From: Paludisphaera soli
GTDB taxonomy: Bacteria; Planctomycetota; Planctomycetia; Isosphaerales; Isosphaeraceae
NCBI RefSeq assembly: GCF_011064595.1
Contig: NZ_JAALJI010000002.1
Span: 496,001 to 560,000 of the forward strand
Direction: 5' to 3'
DNA length: 64,000 bases
Positions 11,293 through 20,463 of the stretch are shown here, in pieces. Position 1 is the first letter of the stretch. Each line of letters starts with the position of its first letter. Under the pieces are notes generated by a model. The model made no database searches, was not told the DNA's origin, and saw only the letters and a list, made by a program, of their open reading frames with translations. Made by a program: the position numbers and the translations under genes.

Positions 11293-11316
11293 CGGCCGCC
11301 GGCAAGTCGGCGGCCG
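11293..11316 (-). terminator. 9-bp perfect hairpin, possible terminator
   Basis: Arms CGGCCGCCG (11293-11301) and CGGCGGCCG (11308-11316) flank a 6-nt loop. It lies 45 nt past the stop of the small gene at 11361-11630 on the minus strand and upstream of the serine hydrolase start. No U tract. Confidence 0.4.
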
Positions 11317-11360
11317 TCTGCATGCCCGGCGAGGTAGGAGCATGGGGGGAAGGGCGAACC

Positions 11361-11630
11361 TCAGCCTTTCCTCCAAAGCAGCTCTCCGTCGAGCGTGTAG
11401 AAGGCCCGCAACTCTTCAAGGCGGACGCCCCGGCCGAACTGCCTGTTGCGCGGGTGCTTCTTCGGCAAGTCGGCCACGAAGTAGCTGGCCCCTGCCGGAT
11501 CATCCGCCGGCGAATCGATCCCGACGCCGACCCCGTCGCCGGGCAGGAGACGCTCGCGCGAGCCATCGTGATATTCGATGATGAACTCGCTCGGCCAGCG
11601 GATCGCCCGAGGTTCTTCGTCGATACCCAT
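11361..11630 (-). CDS. Small hypothetical protein (89 aa)
   Basis: The frame begins MGIDEEPRAIRWPSEFIIEY and ends TLDGELLWRKG. It is soluble, charged, and has no membrane helix or known motif. Codon third positions are GC-rich as in real genes here, and the amino acid composition is balanced. It lies between transaldolase and the serine hydrolase on the same strand, 93 nt from the transaldolase stop. Function not recognised. Confidence 0.65.
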   Translation of the reverse strand: MGIDEEPRAIRWPSEFIIEYHDGSRERLLPGDGVGVGIDSPADDPAGASYFVADLPKKHPRNRQFGRGVRLEELRAFYTLDGELLWRKG

Positions 11631-11723
11631 GCGACCGGCCTCGGGGCCGCATTCGGACCCGACGCCCCCCCTTCCTCGGCGGTTCGAGAAGGGGGAAGCG
11701 GCGGTTCGCTATCTCGTCTCCGC

Positions 11724-12701
11724 TCAGGCGACGGCGACCTGTTCGAGCAGCTCGGAGACGAGTTTCTCCAGGCTGACGATGTCGGCGGCGAAGTTGCGGA
11801 TGCCGCCGGAGAGCTTCTCGGTGGCCATCGGGTCCTCGTTGAGCATCCAGCGGAAGGACTTCTCGTCGAGGGGCGCGTCGGGCTTGGGGTCGGCGTCGGC
11901 GACGGCGTCGGGCGAGAGCTTGCGGACGAGCGGGCCGTCGGCCTCCTGGAGCGCCTTGAGGAGGTCGGGCGAGATGGTGAGCAGGTCGCAGCCGGCGAGT
12001 TCGACGATCTCGCCGATGTTGCGGAAGCTGGCGCCCATGACCTCGGTCTTGTAGCCGTGGGCCTTGAAGTAGCGGTAGATCCGCTGGACCGACTCCACGC
12101 CCGGGTCCTCGGCGGCGGGGATCGACTTCACGCCGCGATCCTTCAGGTGCCAGTCCAGGATCCGGCCGACGAACGGCGAGATCAACGTGACGCCGGCCTC
12201 GGCGCAGGCGACGGCCTGGGGGTAGCTGAACAGGAGGGTCAGGTTGCAGTGGATCCCCTCCTTCTCCAGCCGCTCGGCGGCGCGGATGCCTTCCCAGGTG
12301 GAGGCGATCTTGATGAGGATCCGGTCGGGGCCGATGCCTTCCTCGGCGTACAGGGCGATCAGGCCGCGGGCCTTGGCGACGGTGGCCTCCTCGTCGAACG
12401 AGAGGCGGGCGTCGACCTCGGTGGAGACGCGGCCGGGGACGATCTGGAGGATCTCCTTGCCGAAGCCGACGGCCAGCTTGTCCATGCAGGCTTCGAGCTT
12501 GGCCTTGCGGTCGCCGTCCACCGAGCGGGCGAACTCCACGGCGGATTCGACGATCCGCTTGTACTGCGGCATCTGGGCCGCCTTGTACAGCAGCGAGGGG
12601 TTCGTGGTCGTGTCCCGCGGCTTGTACCGGGCGATGGACTCGATGTCTCCCGTGTCGGCGACCACCACCGTCATCGCGCGCAACTGGTCAAGCAGGTTCA
12701 T
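11724..12701 (-). CDS. tal: Transaldolase
   Basis: 325 residues. Converts sedoheptulose-7-phosphate and glyceraldehyde-3-phosphate to erythrose-4-phosphate and fructose-6-phosphate in the non-oxidative pentose phosphate pathway. The Schiff-base Lys is Lys131 in [11 protein letters not shown], equal in position to Lys132 of E. coli TalB. Other family marks are TTTNPSLL near residue 31, NLTLLFS and the [11 protein letters not shown] segment. Full family length. The ATG at 12701 is chosen because GAGGA lies 8 nt upstream; an upstream in-frame start would add an unconserved tail. Monocistronic as far as can be seen. Confidence 0.96.
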   Translation of the reverse strand: MNLLDQLRAMTVVVADTGDIESIARYKPRDTTTNPSLLYKAAQMPQYKRIVESAVEFARSVDGDRKAKLEACMDKLAVGFGKEILQIVPGRVSTEVDARLSFDEEATVAKARGLIALYAEEGIGPDRILIKIASTWEGIRAAERLEKEGIHCNLTLLFSYPQAVACAEAGVTLISPFVGRILDWHLKDRGVKSIPAAEDPGVESVQRIYRYFKAHGYKTEVMGASFRNIGEIVELAGCDLLTISPDLLKALQEADGPLVRKLSPDAVADADPKPDAPLDEKSFRWMLNEDPMATEKLSGGIRNFAADIVSLEKLVSELLEQVAVA

Positions 12702-12905
12702 TCCGCGGTCCTCGCTCGCTGGCTTCCGGGTTTCTTCATTTGGGGATTCGTCTCGTGTGCGGCTCCCGTATGCCTCCATTATAGCGGCCGCCCTGCCGGT
12801 GGAACATCCGAGGCGTCGGGCGGTTGGGGGCGGCGGCCCGGTCGTGGTAGACTGGCCGACTCGGGGAAAGTCGGGATCCGACCGAAATCACGGAGGGGCC
12901 GAGCC

Positions 12906-13724
12906 TTGACGAGCCTGCGCACGATCCGGGGATACGCGTTCGACCTCGACGGCACGATATGGGCCGGGCCGCACCTGCTCCCCGGGGCGGCGGAGCTGGT
13001 CGAGGACCTCCGCCGCGCGGGGCTCGCGGTCGTCTTCGCGTCGAACTCCTCGCGGCACGGCTCCGAGCGGCTCGCCCGCGAGCTGACCCGGCTGGGCATC
13101 GCCGCCGGGCCCCGCGAGGTGGTGGCCGCGTTCGACCTGACGGCGGCCGAGGTGCTGGAGCGGGTCGGCCCGGTGCCGCTGCTGGCGATCGGCACCGACG
13201 AGCTGGCCGGCTCGCTGGCCTTCGTCGGGCACGAGCCCCTGCCGCTCGACCGCTGGGGCGAGGCCCGCGCGGTCGTCGTCGGCAACGACCCGATGTTCGA
13301 CTTCGACCGGCTCCGCGCCGCGTCGCGAGCCGTGGCCGCCGGGGCCGCGTTCTTCGCGGTGAACCTGGACGCCCGCTACCCGGTGGCCGACGGCTTCGAC
13401 CCCGGCTGCGGCGCGCTGGCCGAGGCGGTGGCGACGGCCTCGCGGACCCGGCCGATCGTCGTCGGCAAGCCCCACCCCCGGCTGTTCGAAACGGCCGTCT
13501 CGCGGCTGGGATGCCCCCCGGCCCAGGCGGCGATGATCGGCGACAGCCAGGCGTCCGACATCGTGGGGGGCAAGGCCGCGGGCATGTTCACCATCTGGGT
13601 CGCCCCCCACGCCGACGTCCCGGCCGTCGTCGAGCCCGACCTGGCCGTCGCCGGCCTCCCCGAGCTTCACGACCTCTGGCGCGACGCCAACGGCCGGGCC
13701 GGATCCGCGGGCCTCTCGGCCTGA
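12906..13724 (+). CDS. HAD-IIA family sugar/nucleotide phosphatase (NagD-like)
   Basis: 272 residues. Motif I is DLDGT at 13-17 (Asp13 nucleophile, Asp15 acid/base), motif II ASNSS near 40-44, motif III Lys in VVGKPHP and motif IV GDSQASDI. The cap between motifs II and III is of the C2 (IIA) kind as in NagD and 4-nitrophenylphosphatases. Start is TTG with GGAGG about 9 nt upstream; the first in-frame ATG alternatives would cut into the fold. Divergent from transaldolase with 204 nt between. Substrate unknown. Confidence 0.9.
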   Translation: MTSLRTIRGYAFDLDGTIWAGPHLLPGAAELVEDLRRAGLAVVFASNSSRHGSERLARELTRLGIAAGPREVVAAFDLTAAEVLERVGPVPLLAIGTDELAGSLAFVGHEPLPLDRWGEARAVVVGNDPMFDFDRLRAASRAVAAGAAFFAVNLDARYPVADGFDPGCGALAEAVATASRTRPIVVGKPHPRLFETAVSRLGCPPAQAAMIGDSQASDIVGGKAAGMFTIWVAPHADVPAVVEPDLAVAGLPELHDLWRDANGRAGSAGLSA

Positions 13725-13727
13725 TCG

Positions 13728-13749
13728 GCCCCCGGGACTCGCGGGGGGC
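13728..13749 (+). terminator. GC hairpin after the HAD gene
   Basis: GCCCCC (13728-13733) can pair with GGGGGC (13744-13749), starting 4 nt after the HAD stop codon. No U run follows, so efficiency is uncertain. Confidence 0.35.
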
Positions 13750-13831
13750 TTCCGGCGCCCGGTAGAATCGTCGCGAGCAGGCGGCGTCGCGTCGACGCCC
13801 GCCGACCCCCCATCGCCACCGGAGTCGATCC

Positions 13832-14419
13832 ATGCGCGCCTTCGCCACGAACGCGAACCTGCTGGCCCCCGCCCTCGCCCTGACCCTCGCCGGGGCCGCC
13901 CTCTCCGCCCGGGCGGCCGACACCTACGCCGTGGACCCCGTGCACACCGCGGTCGTCTTCCGGATCGAGCACGGCGGGTTCAGCTGGACCTACGGACGGT
14001 TCAACGACGTCTCCGGCTCGTTCACCGTCGACGCGAACCACCCGGAGACCTCCCGGTTCGCGTTCACCGTCAAGGCCGACAGCCTGGACACCGGCAACGC
14101 CCAGCGCGAGGGGCACCTCAAGAGCCCGGACTTCTTCAACGTGAAGCAGTTCCCCGCCATCACCCTCAAGAGCACGTCCGTCTCCAAGGAGGCCGACGGC
14201 CTGAAGGTCACCGCCGACCTGACCCTCCACGGCGTCACGAAGCCCGTCACGTTCGTCCTCAAGGGGGGCAAGACCGGCGAATTCCCCAAGGGCGTCGCCC
14301 GCACCGGCTACTCCACCGAGCTGTCCATCAAGCGCTCCGAGTTCGGCATGGACAAGATGATCCCCGCCGCCGGCGACGAGGTGGACCTCATGATCAGCTT
14401 CGAGGGCACCAAGTCCTGA
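13832..14419 (+). CDS. Periplasmic YceI-family protein
   Basis: 195 residues. A Sec signal peptide covers about residues 1-29 (ends LSARAADTY). The mature part starts YAVDPVHTAVVFRIEH and continues through the conserved VTADLTLHGVTKPVTFVLK strand and the RSEFGMDK motif of the lipocalin-like YceI fold, which binds polyisoprenoids in known members. Length matches the family. Followed immediately by the MITE-like repeat, which may also serve as its terminator. Confidence 0.93.
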   Translation: MRAFATNANLLAPALALTLAGAALSARAADTYAVDPVHTAVVFRIEHGGFSWTYGRFNDVSGSFTVDANHPETSRFAFTVKADSLDTGNAQREGHLKSPDFFNVKQFPAITLKSTSVSKEADGLKVTADLTLHGVTKPVTFVLKGGKTGEFPKGVARTGYSTELSIKRSEFGMDKMIPAAGDEVDLMISFEGTKS

Positions 14420-14442
14420 GGCGAGGGGCGGAGCGCTAACTC

Positions 14443-14640
14443 CCTTCCCCCCCTGGCGGGGGAAGGTGGCCCGTCAGGGCCGGATGAGGGGGGGACGAGC
14501 GAGAGGGCCGACGGAGTTCCAGCAGGGCTCGCCGAGGCCGTCGGCCGCGCGGGCGTGGCTTCGAAATCCGAAGCCCTCGCGAGCGTCCCCCCCTCATCTG
14601 ACCGCTCCGCGATCTGTCTTCCCCCGCCAGGGGGGAAGAC
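14443..14640. repeat. MITE-like dispersed repeat (copy 2)
   Basis: 198 bp with the same inverted ends and partly similar interior as 838-1034. Both copies share GGATGAGGGGGGGACGAGCG at the left and CGAGCGTCCCCCCCTCATC at the right. The small hairpin at the left is GGCCCGTCAGGGCC here, against GGCCCGAAGGGCC in copy 1, so the loop differs while the stem is kept. Confidence 0.8.
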
Positions 14641-14682
14641 CTGGAATCGCCCTCGCTTCCTCGCGCCGTCCGCCTTGATGGT

Positions 14683-14730
14683 CCCCCTCATCCGGCCCTT
14701 CGGGCCACCTTCCCCCACCAGGGGGGAAGG
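14683..14730. repeat. Half unit of the dispersed repeat
   Basis: CCCCCTCATCCGGCCCTTCG followed by GGCCACCTTCCCCCACCAGG and GGGGAAGG: the two-hairpin end unit alone, in the orientation of the right end. It lies 30 nt upstream of the likely start of the membrane protein at 14760. Confidence 0.75.
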
Positions 14731-14759
14731 CATGTTCACAATTGCTCGTGAGCCTACCC

Positions 14760-15674
14760 ATGCCCGACCCGATCCTGATGCTGGGAGCGACGGCGGCGGC
14801 CCTGATCGCGGCGGCCCTGGCGGCGGCGCTCGGGCGATGGGTTGCGAGGGGGAGGGCGTCGGGCTTGGTGGGGACGCTCGCGTTCGCGATCGGAGCGTAC
14901 CTGGGCCTGGCGGTGCTGGGGGTGCGCCCGCGATGGCCCCTGAGCGAGGATCAGGACCGCTTCCTGGGCCTGGTCCTGCCGGGGGTCCTGCTTGTCGAGG
15001 CGATCGGCCCGGTCGCGAAGGTCCCGCGATGGGCGGGCGTCGGGCTGCGGTTCGCCGGGTCGATGGCGGTCGCGCCGACGCTCCTGTACGGGTCGAGCTA
15101 CCTGGCGGACCTGGCCGGCCCCGGCTCGGCCCTCTGGCCGCCGGCCGTGCGATACCCGATCCTCGTCGGGCTGGGGTTGGCGCTGTTCGGCGTCTGGGCG
15201 GCGCTGGAGTGGACGACGCGGCGGTCGGGCTCGGCGGTCCGGGTCCCGCTCGCGACGGCGGGGGCGGTCGCCGGGGCGGGCCTGTGCGTGATGCTGTCGG
15301 GATACGCCTCCGGCGGGATGAACGGGCTGCCGCTCGCCGGGGCGATCGCGGGAGCCGCGGTCGCCCGCCACGCCCTCCCCGGGGCGGGGGCGGTTCTCCT
15401 GTTCGGCCTGCTGCTGGCGGGCTACGCCTTCGGGGAGTTGAAGCCGGACGTCGCCGCGGCGCTGTTCCTGACGCCCCTGCTGGCGGCCGTCCCGGAGATC
15501 GGCCCCCTGTCCCGATTCCGGCCGTGGGCCCGGACCGCGCTCGCCCTAGCCCTCGTCGCCGCGGCGACGGGCCTGGCCGTCGGCCTGACGGCCGTCCGGT
15601 TCCAGGCCGTCGCGGCCGGGACGGGGCGCGAGGCGGGCGGGATCTCGGCCGACGATTACCAGCAATTCCCCTAG
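14760..15674 (+). CDS. Polytopic membrane protein of unknown function
   Basis: About 304 residues, made almost wholly of hydrophobic helices: roughly eight to nine membrane segments, beginning ILMLGATAAALIAAALAAAL. Short cytoplasmic or periplasmic loops carry Arg-rich stretches (GRWVARGRAS, EWTTRRSGS). I chose ATG 14760; GTG at 14748 and TTG at 14742 are also in frame and none has a clear ribosome binding site. The C-terminus GGISADDYQQFP is soluble. Eleven nt separate it from the DUF1801 gene, suggesting cotranscription. No transport or enzyme motif is recognisable. Confidence 0.75.
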   Translation: MPDPILMLGATAAALIAAALAAALGRWVARGRASGLVGTLAFAIGAYLGLAVLGVRPRWPLSEDQDRFLGLVLPGVLLVEAIGPVAKVPRWAGVGLRFAGSMAVAPTLLYGSSYLADLAGPGSALWPPAVRYPILVGLGLALFGVWAALEWTTRRSGSAVRVPLATAGAVAGAGLCVMLSGYASGGMNGLPLAGAIAGAAVARHALPGAGAVLLFGLLLAGYAFGELKPDVAAALFLTPLLAAVPEIGPLSRFRPWARTALALALVAAATGLAVGLTAVRFQAVAAGTGREAGGISADDYQQFP

Positions 15675-15684
15675 GAGTCGCGCC

Positions 15685-16134
15685 ATGGCCCGGAGCCGCG
15701 CCGCCACCGTGGAAGCCTATCTCGCCGAGCTGCCCGAGTCGCGAAGGGCGGTCGTCGCGGCGATCCGCGACCTGATCCTCGAGAATCTGCCGGACGGTTA
15801 TCGCGAGGCGATGAACTGGGGGATGATCTCCTACGAGGTCCCCCTGGAGCGCTATCCGGACACCTACAACAAGCAGCCCCTGAGCTTCGCCGCCCTCGCC
15901 GCGCAGAAGTCGCACTATGCGATTTATCTGAACGCGATCGACGTCGGGGGCGAATCGGAGGCGTCCCTGCGAGCCGCGTTCGCGGAGGCCGGGAAGAAGC
16001 TCGACATGGGCAAGTCGTGCGTGCGATTCCAGGGCGTCGACGACCTCGCGCTCGACGCGATCGCTCGGGTGATCGCCGGGACCCCGGTCGAGACCTTCAT
16101 CGCCCGCTACGAGGCGTCGCGCCGGGGCCGCTGA
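15685..16134 (+). CDS. DUF1801 (YdhG-like) domain protein
   Basis: 149 residues. The pattern VEAYLAELPESRRAVVAAIR, MNWGMISYEVP and a closing region with KKLDMGKSCVRF is that of the DUF1801/YdhG family, a small cytoplasmic fold of unknown biochemical role. AGGAG precedes the ATG at good distance. It is convergent with the PQQ quinoprotein gene, 9 nt apart. Confidence 0.88.
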   Translation: MARSRAATVEAYLAELPESRRAVVAAIRDLILENLPDGYREAMNWGMISYEVPLERYPDTYNKQPLSFAALAAQKSHYAIYLNAIDVGGESEASLRAAFAEAGKKLDMGKSCVRFQGVDDLALDAIARVIAGTPVETFIARYEASRRGR

Positions 16135-16143
16135 CGGCCCCCC

Positions 16144-18027
16144 TCACTCCGGCAGGCTGAACGCGACGAAGGCGTCGCCGGCCCTGGTCCTCAGCTTGCC
16201 GGCGCCTCCGGCGGCGATGACGACGAACTGGCGGCCCTTCGCGCGATAGGTGGAGGGCGTGGCGTAGCCGCCGGCGGGGAGCGGGTGCTCCCAGAGCAGC
16301 CGGCCGTCGTCCTTGTCGAAGGCGTGCATCCGCTCGTCCTTGGTGCCGGCGATGAAGACGAGCCCGCCGGCGGTGACGATCGAGCCGCCGAAGGTCTCGG
16401 TGCCGGTCCTCGGGACGCCCCGGGCGGTCAGCTCCGGGTGCTCGCCCAGCGGGACTTGCCAGGCGATATCGCCTCGGTTCAGGTCGATGGCGTTGAGCAC
16501 GCCCCACGGCGGCTTGACGGCCGGATAGCCCTCGTGGTCGAGGAACTGGTGGTAGCCCGTGAAGCCGTAAGGGCCGTTCTTGAGCACGTCCTCGGCCTTG
16601 GATTCGGTCATCGTCAGGATGTTCGGCACGTTGTTCGAGTTCACGTAGAGCCGGCCGGTCGTCGGGTCGAACGACGCCCCCGACCAGTTCGCCCCGCCGT
16701 GGTAGCCGGGCATGACGACCGTCCCCTGCGGGCTCGGCGGCAGGAACGGCGCGCCGGTCTTGAGCGTCGCCAGCTTCTCCAGCACGAACGCCCGGTTGGC
16801 CTCGCCAATGTCGGTCGCATTCGACTCGTCGAGCGCCTGGACGGCGAACGGCGGCGGCTTGACGGGCACCGGCTGCGTCGCGGCGGCCCGCTCGCCGTGA
16901 ATCTCCGATGCGGGCGCGGGCTGGTCACGCACCTCGAACAGGGGCTTGCCCGTCTCGCGGTCGAACAGGAAGACGTAGCCGGTCTTGGTCACCTGGGCGA
17001 CGGCGTCGAGCTTCTTGCCGTCGTGCTCGACCGTGATGAGGTTGGGATACGTCGGCAGGTCGTGGTCCCAGAGGTCGTGGCGGAGCGTCTGGAAGTGCCA
17101 GGCGCGACGGCCGGTGGCGGCGTCGAGGGCGAGCGTGCAGTTGGCGAACAGGTTGTCGCCGGGGCGGTCGCCGCCGTAGAAGTCGAACGCGGCCGAGCCC
17201 GTACCGGCGAAGATGAGCCCGCGCCTCGCGTCGACGCTCAGGCCCCCCCAGGCGTTGGCGGCGCCTCGGCCCTTCCACGACTCGCCTTCCCATGTGTCGT
17301 TACCGAACTCGCCCGGGACCGGCACGGTGCGGAAGCTCCAGAGCTGAGCCCCGGTGCGGACGTCGAACGCCCTCACGTCGCCCGGCGCGGCGATCCCCGG
17401 CCCTTCGCCGCACGAGAAGCCCAGGACGACCGTATCCTTCCAGACCACCGGCGCGGAGGTCGGCCCGTAGGCGAGGCTCGCCACTTTCGGGGCCAGCTCC
17501 TTGCGGAGGTCGCGGATCCCCCCCTCGCCGAAGCTCGGGTCGAGCTTCCCCGTCGCCGCGTCGAGCGAGAAGAGCCGACCGTCCGACGCGCCGTGCAGGA
17601 TCCGCCGCGCCCCGCCGGGCTGGCCGTCGGACCAGTACGCGCAGCCGCGATTGACGCCGCCCGACGCGAGCGAGTGCGCGGGCGGGTGGTCCTTGAGCGG
17701 GTCGAACTTCCAGATCTCCGCGCCCGTCGCCGCGTCCAGCGCCACGACCTTCAGCAGGGCCGTCGTGACGTACATCACGCCGTCGATCACGATCGGCGTG
17801 CACTCGATCGTCTTGCCGCCCCCTTCTTCGTCCAGCTCGCCGGTGTGATACGTCCACGCCGGCTTGAGCCGCGCGACGTTCGCCCGATCGATCTGGTCGA
17901 GCGTCGAATACCGCATGCAGCCGGGATCGTTCCCCACTCCCGGCCAGTCGTCGGCCGGTGCGGGCTGGGCCTTCAAGGGACCGACGAGGACGAGCGAACA
18001 AGCAAGGCCGATGAAGCAGCGACGCAT
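16144..18027 (-). CDS. PQQ-dependent quinoprotein dehydrogenase, glucose-dehydrogenase type
   Basis: 627 residues with an export signal (MRRCFIGLACSLVLVGPLKA). The mature protein is an eight-bladed beta-propeller typical of quinoproteins: repeats such as VVALDAATGAEIWKFDP, LFSLDAATGK and TLALDAATGRRAWHFQ, plus the HDLWDHDLPTYPNL segment and the C-terminal GGSIVTAGGLVFIAGTKDE blade found in membrane glucose dehydrogenase relatives. No N-terminal membrane helices or cytochrome c CxxCH motif are present, so it should be a soluble periplasmic enzyme. GGGAGGG lies about 8 nt upstream of the chosen ATG. Electron acceptor and exact sugar or alcohol substrate are unknown; no PQQ synthesis gene is in this window. 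Confidence 0.9.
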   Translation of the reverse strand: MRRCFIGLACSLVLVGPLKAQPAPADDWPGVGNDPGCMRYSTLDQIDRANVARLKPAWTYHTGELDEEGGGKTIECTPIVIDGVMYVTTALLKVVALDAATGAEIWKFDPLKDHPPAHSLASGGVNRGCAYWSDGQPGGARRILHGASDGRLFSLDAATGKLDPSFGEGGIRDLRKELAPKVASLAYGPTSAPVVWKDTVVLGFSCGEGPGIAAPGDVRAFDVRTGAQLWSFRTVPVPGEFGNDTWEGESWKGRGAANAWGGLSVDARRGLIFAGTGSAAFDFYGGDRPGDNLFANCTLALDAATGRRAWHFQTLRHDLWDHDLPTYPNLITVEHDGKKLDAVAQVTKTGYVFLFDRETGKPLFEVRDQPAPASEIHGERAAATQPVPVKPPPFAVQALDESNATDIGEANRAFVLEKLATLKTGAPFLPPSPQGTVVMPGYHGGANWSGASFDPTTGRLYVNSNNVPNILTMTESKAEDVLKNGPYGFTGYHQFLDHEGYPAVKPPWGVLNAIDLNRGDIAWQVPLGEHPELTARGVPRTGTETFGGSIVTAGGLVFIAGTKDERMHAFDKDDGRLLWEHPLPAGGYATPSTYRAKGRQFVVIAAGGAGKLRTRAGDAFVAFSLPE

Positions 18028-18464
18028 CCGGGGGCCCTCCCACGCGATTTCGGCGGGCGCACCGGACGCCCTCGCACGGCCGATGATAGGCAGGCGCGGG
18101 GGCCAAGTCGACGCCCCTGTGGGCCGAGCGGGGATCCCCGAGAGAGATCCGACGCGGAACCAAATCGGCGGGAGGGCATCCAATCACACGGGAGACGAAT
18201 CGATGCCCGAAAGGAGGGTGGACTTTGCCGCGTCCCCGAGGGACCCTCCCCCCGCGCCCCGGGCGCCATCGGCGGTCCTCGGACGCCGGGGCCAAGGCGA
18301 GAAGCTTCCCATCCGGCGCGGCGCGGGAACGCCTCCAGAGGCTGATCTGGCCGTCGCCGATCGAGCTTGCCATCCTCCGTTGGGTGATCGTCGAGGTCGT
18401 CGCCCCCCCCGACCCGGAGGCGACGCGATGAGCCCAGGCGGGCCGATGGAGTACCTCCGGCCGA
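18028..18464. other. Intergenic region, no gene seen
   Basis: 437 nt between the quinoprotein start and the stop of the small gene at 18465. No frame has convincing codon bias and no tRNA or clear hairpin was found. It should contain the quinoprotein promoter. Confidence 0.4.
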
Positions 18465-18716
18465 TCAGCCGTCGCCCTCTTCGCGGGCCTGTCCGGCTGT
18501 GGCCTCGTTGTCGGACTCGATGCCGGCCAGCAGCGCCACGTCGAACACCCTGACCCCGCCGTCGCCGCGCGGGTAGAGCGTCACGGAACGCTTGCCGGGC
18601 GGCAGCGCGGCGAACTCCGGGTGGTGCAGGTGCATCCGCTCGCCGCTCGGCAGGATCACGCGGAACGGCCGGAACGGCGTCGCATGGATCGCGTCGTACA
18701 GGTCCTCGGGCTTCAC
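18465..18716 (-). CDS. Small conserved hypothetical protein (83 aa)
   Basis: Begins MKPEDLYDAIHATPFRPFRV and contains LPSGERMHLHHPEFAALPPG, a pattern I have seen repeatedly in small planctomycete proteins of unknown function (an F-R-V-x-L-x-[SD]-G-x-x-x-x-V/L-x-H-P-[ED]-F core). The acidic C-terminus (EATAGQAREEGDG) is probably disordered. Standing alone; no known partner. Confidence 0.75.
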   Translation of the reverse strand: MKPEDLYDAIHATPFRPFRVILPSGERMHLHHPEFAALPPGKRSVTLYPRGDGGVRVFDVALLAGIESDNEATAGQAREEGDG

Positions 18717-18847
18717 GCCTCGGCTCCTTTCTCGGCCTCGTCGAGCGATCCCGGCCGCCCTCCCAGGATTCTAGATCGCTCCCTGCATAAGGGAAAGTGA
18801 ACGCGGTCGCCGAAAGCAGCCTGGGCGAGGATGGCACCAGCAGCAAG

Positions 18848-19138
18848 TCACGCCTCGCCCTTGACGTCCTCGAAGAACCACACCGAGCTGGGCAGGTCGA
18901 TCTCCGCTGCTGCGATAATCCTCGTCTCGAGCCCCTCGACGCTGCCGTCCGGCGGTCTCCAGAGTTCCTCCATCCGTTCGACGCACTCCCAGGGAGGCCG
19001 CCCGCTCCAGAACAGGTCATCGACCTCGTCCGAGTCGGCGTGCAGGGCTATGAAGCCGCCCCCCGACGCTCGAGCGATCGTCCGGAAGGCGAGGAGGCGG
19101 GCTCTTCGCAGCGGTTCGATGGCCAGGAAGCCCACCAT
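18848..19138 (-). CDS. Small hypothetical protein (96 aa)
   Basis: Begins MVGFLAIEPLRRARLLAFRT and contains FIALHADSDEVDDLFWSG and ETRIIAAAEIDLPSSVWFFE. It is soluble with no recognised motif. Its start codon lies 1 nt after the stop of the TIGR02996-like gene on the same strand, so the two form a translationally coupled pair. Function unknown. Confidence 0.65.
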   Translation of the reverse strand: MVGFLAIEPLRRARLLAFRTIARASGGGFIALHADSDEVDDLFWSGRPPWECVERMEELWRPPDGSVEGLETRIIAAAEIDLPSSVWFFEDVKGEA

Positions 19139-19139
19139 C

Positions 19140-20156
19140 CTACGCCGGGCCGAGGCGGGTTTGCATGTCCCGCGAAAGAATCAGTTGAACCCTCGGAAAG
19201 ACCGCGCGAAATTCGGCGAGATCGGAACGCGTCAAGGTTTCCGAATCGAGGCCTAGCCATCTCAGGGCCTTGCTGAGCCCGAGTGCGAACAGATCGGTCC
19301 GAGTCAGATGCCGCGAATGCAGACCGAGCGTCGCGAGACGCGGGCCTGCCACGATCGCGGCCAGGTCCCTGTTGGTCGGTCTCAGGGGACCGAGGAGGGC
19401 GAGGAACCGGAGGGCCGGGAAGCGGGGAAGGCCCTGGATGACATCGTCGACCATCCTGGTTCGGCGCTCGAACTCCAGGCTCAGGAACTGGAGCTCGGGA
19501 GCCAGTTCGGGCAACTCGGCGGCCACGGCCGGCGGGAACGACCCCAGGGTCAGGTAGAGTCCGATGAGGGAAGGCCACGAGAAGAGTCGTCTCGACAGCT
19601 CCCGCGTGAATCCGCCTCCGCCCGCGCGTGCCGCGTTGAGCAAGAACGGGAGCTTGCGGATCGCCTCGGGCAGCTCGAGCGCCCACTCCGCCGTCTCCGG
19701 CCTCCCCAGGTTGAACTCGATGACCTCGAGAAGTCCGTCGTCCCGCAAGTCTTCGAGCCAGGTCATCGTTGCGAGTTCGTCGACCTGCTCCCGATTGCTC
19801 GGCGAATTCACGGCCCAGCAGGAGACGGCGATTCGACCGTAATAGTCGTGGAAGCAGCAGTGTTCCGGGGTCTTCCAGTAACCTGGACAGACGCGTGCAA
19901 ACTGCTCGAGCCGTTGCAGGAGAGTGGGCTCGCAAGGGCAGGCGTACGACGAGTACCGCACGCTGCCCCACACTGAGCCGGTGGGAAACGTGGAGCCGAT
20001 GGGGTTGATCGCGCTATGGACCGCCAAGCCCTCGCGCATCCATCGAGCGAGCTGGGGCTTCCGATGCTGCTGGAGGAGGTCGGCCAGGTCGAGCCTGAGA
20101 GACAGTTCCCCGGGGTGCTGCGCGATCCGCCGGACGCATTCCGCAATGGATTTCAT
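19140..20156 (-). CDS. TIGR02996-like leucine-rich hypothetical protein
   Basis: 338 residues. The N-terminal part (ECVRRIAQHPGELSLRLDLA, then DLLQQHRKPQLARWMREGL) resembles the planctomycete TIGR02996 repeat-companion domain. The remainder has leucine-rich segments such as PELAPELQFLSLEFERR, FPALRFLALLGPLRP and GPRLATLGLHSRHL. Such proteins are common in Gemmata- and Isosphaera-type genomes and have no known function. A coupled 96-aa gene follows. Cysteines cluster near residues 73-100 (ACPCEP, CPGYWKTPEHCCF), which is unusual for the window. Confidence 0.75.
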   Translation of the reverse strand: MKSIAECVRRIAQHPGELSLRLDLADLLQQHRKPQLARWMREGLAVHSAINPIGSTFPTGSVWGSVRYSSYACPCEPTLLQRLEQFARVCPGYWKTPEHCCFHDYYGRIAVSCWAVNSPSNREQVDELATMTWLEDLRDDGLLEVIEFNLGRPETAEWALELPEAIRKLPFLLNAARAGGGGFTRELSRRLFSWPSLIGLYLTLGSFPPAVAAELPELAPELQFLSLEFERRTRMVDDVIQGLPRFPALRFLALLGPLRPTNRDLAAIVAGPRLATLGLHSRHLTRTDLFALGLSKALRWLGLDSETLTRSDLAEFRAVFPRVQLILSRDMQTRLGPA

Positions 20157-20203
20157 CGGTCGGTCTGCTCGAAACTGCGAAGGTCGATGATGGTGGCCTG
20201 AGC

Positions 20204-20340
20204 GTCTTCGGTGGGGACGACTTGACTATATCGTCGGCTTCACCAGCACGCCACGGAGGGATCCAAAGGTGATATTACTTTCGGTGTTGACGAGGCTCGC
20301 CAGATTTTGGCATCGAACTCGAGTCGGCCCCACCGAAGAC
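20204..20340. repeat. 137-bp segment bounded by 13-bp inverted repeats
   Basis: The ends are exact reverse complements (GTCTTCGGTGGGG and CCCCACCGAAGAC). The inside is less GC-rich than the flanks. This may be a very small mobile remnant or a regulatory hairpin. Confidence 0.5.
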
Positions 20341-20463
20341 ACCTCTCCGCGGTTCTGTGCACGCTAACCCCCCTTCATCCTCCGCCGCGCCTGGCGAGGG
20401 CGGGTCGTGGTTCGGCAGACAGGAAGTGGGTGGGAAAGGGCCAACCCTCGGCCGAACCCTAGG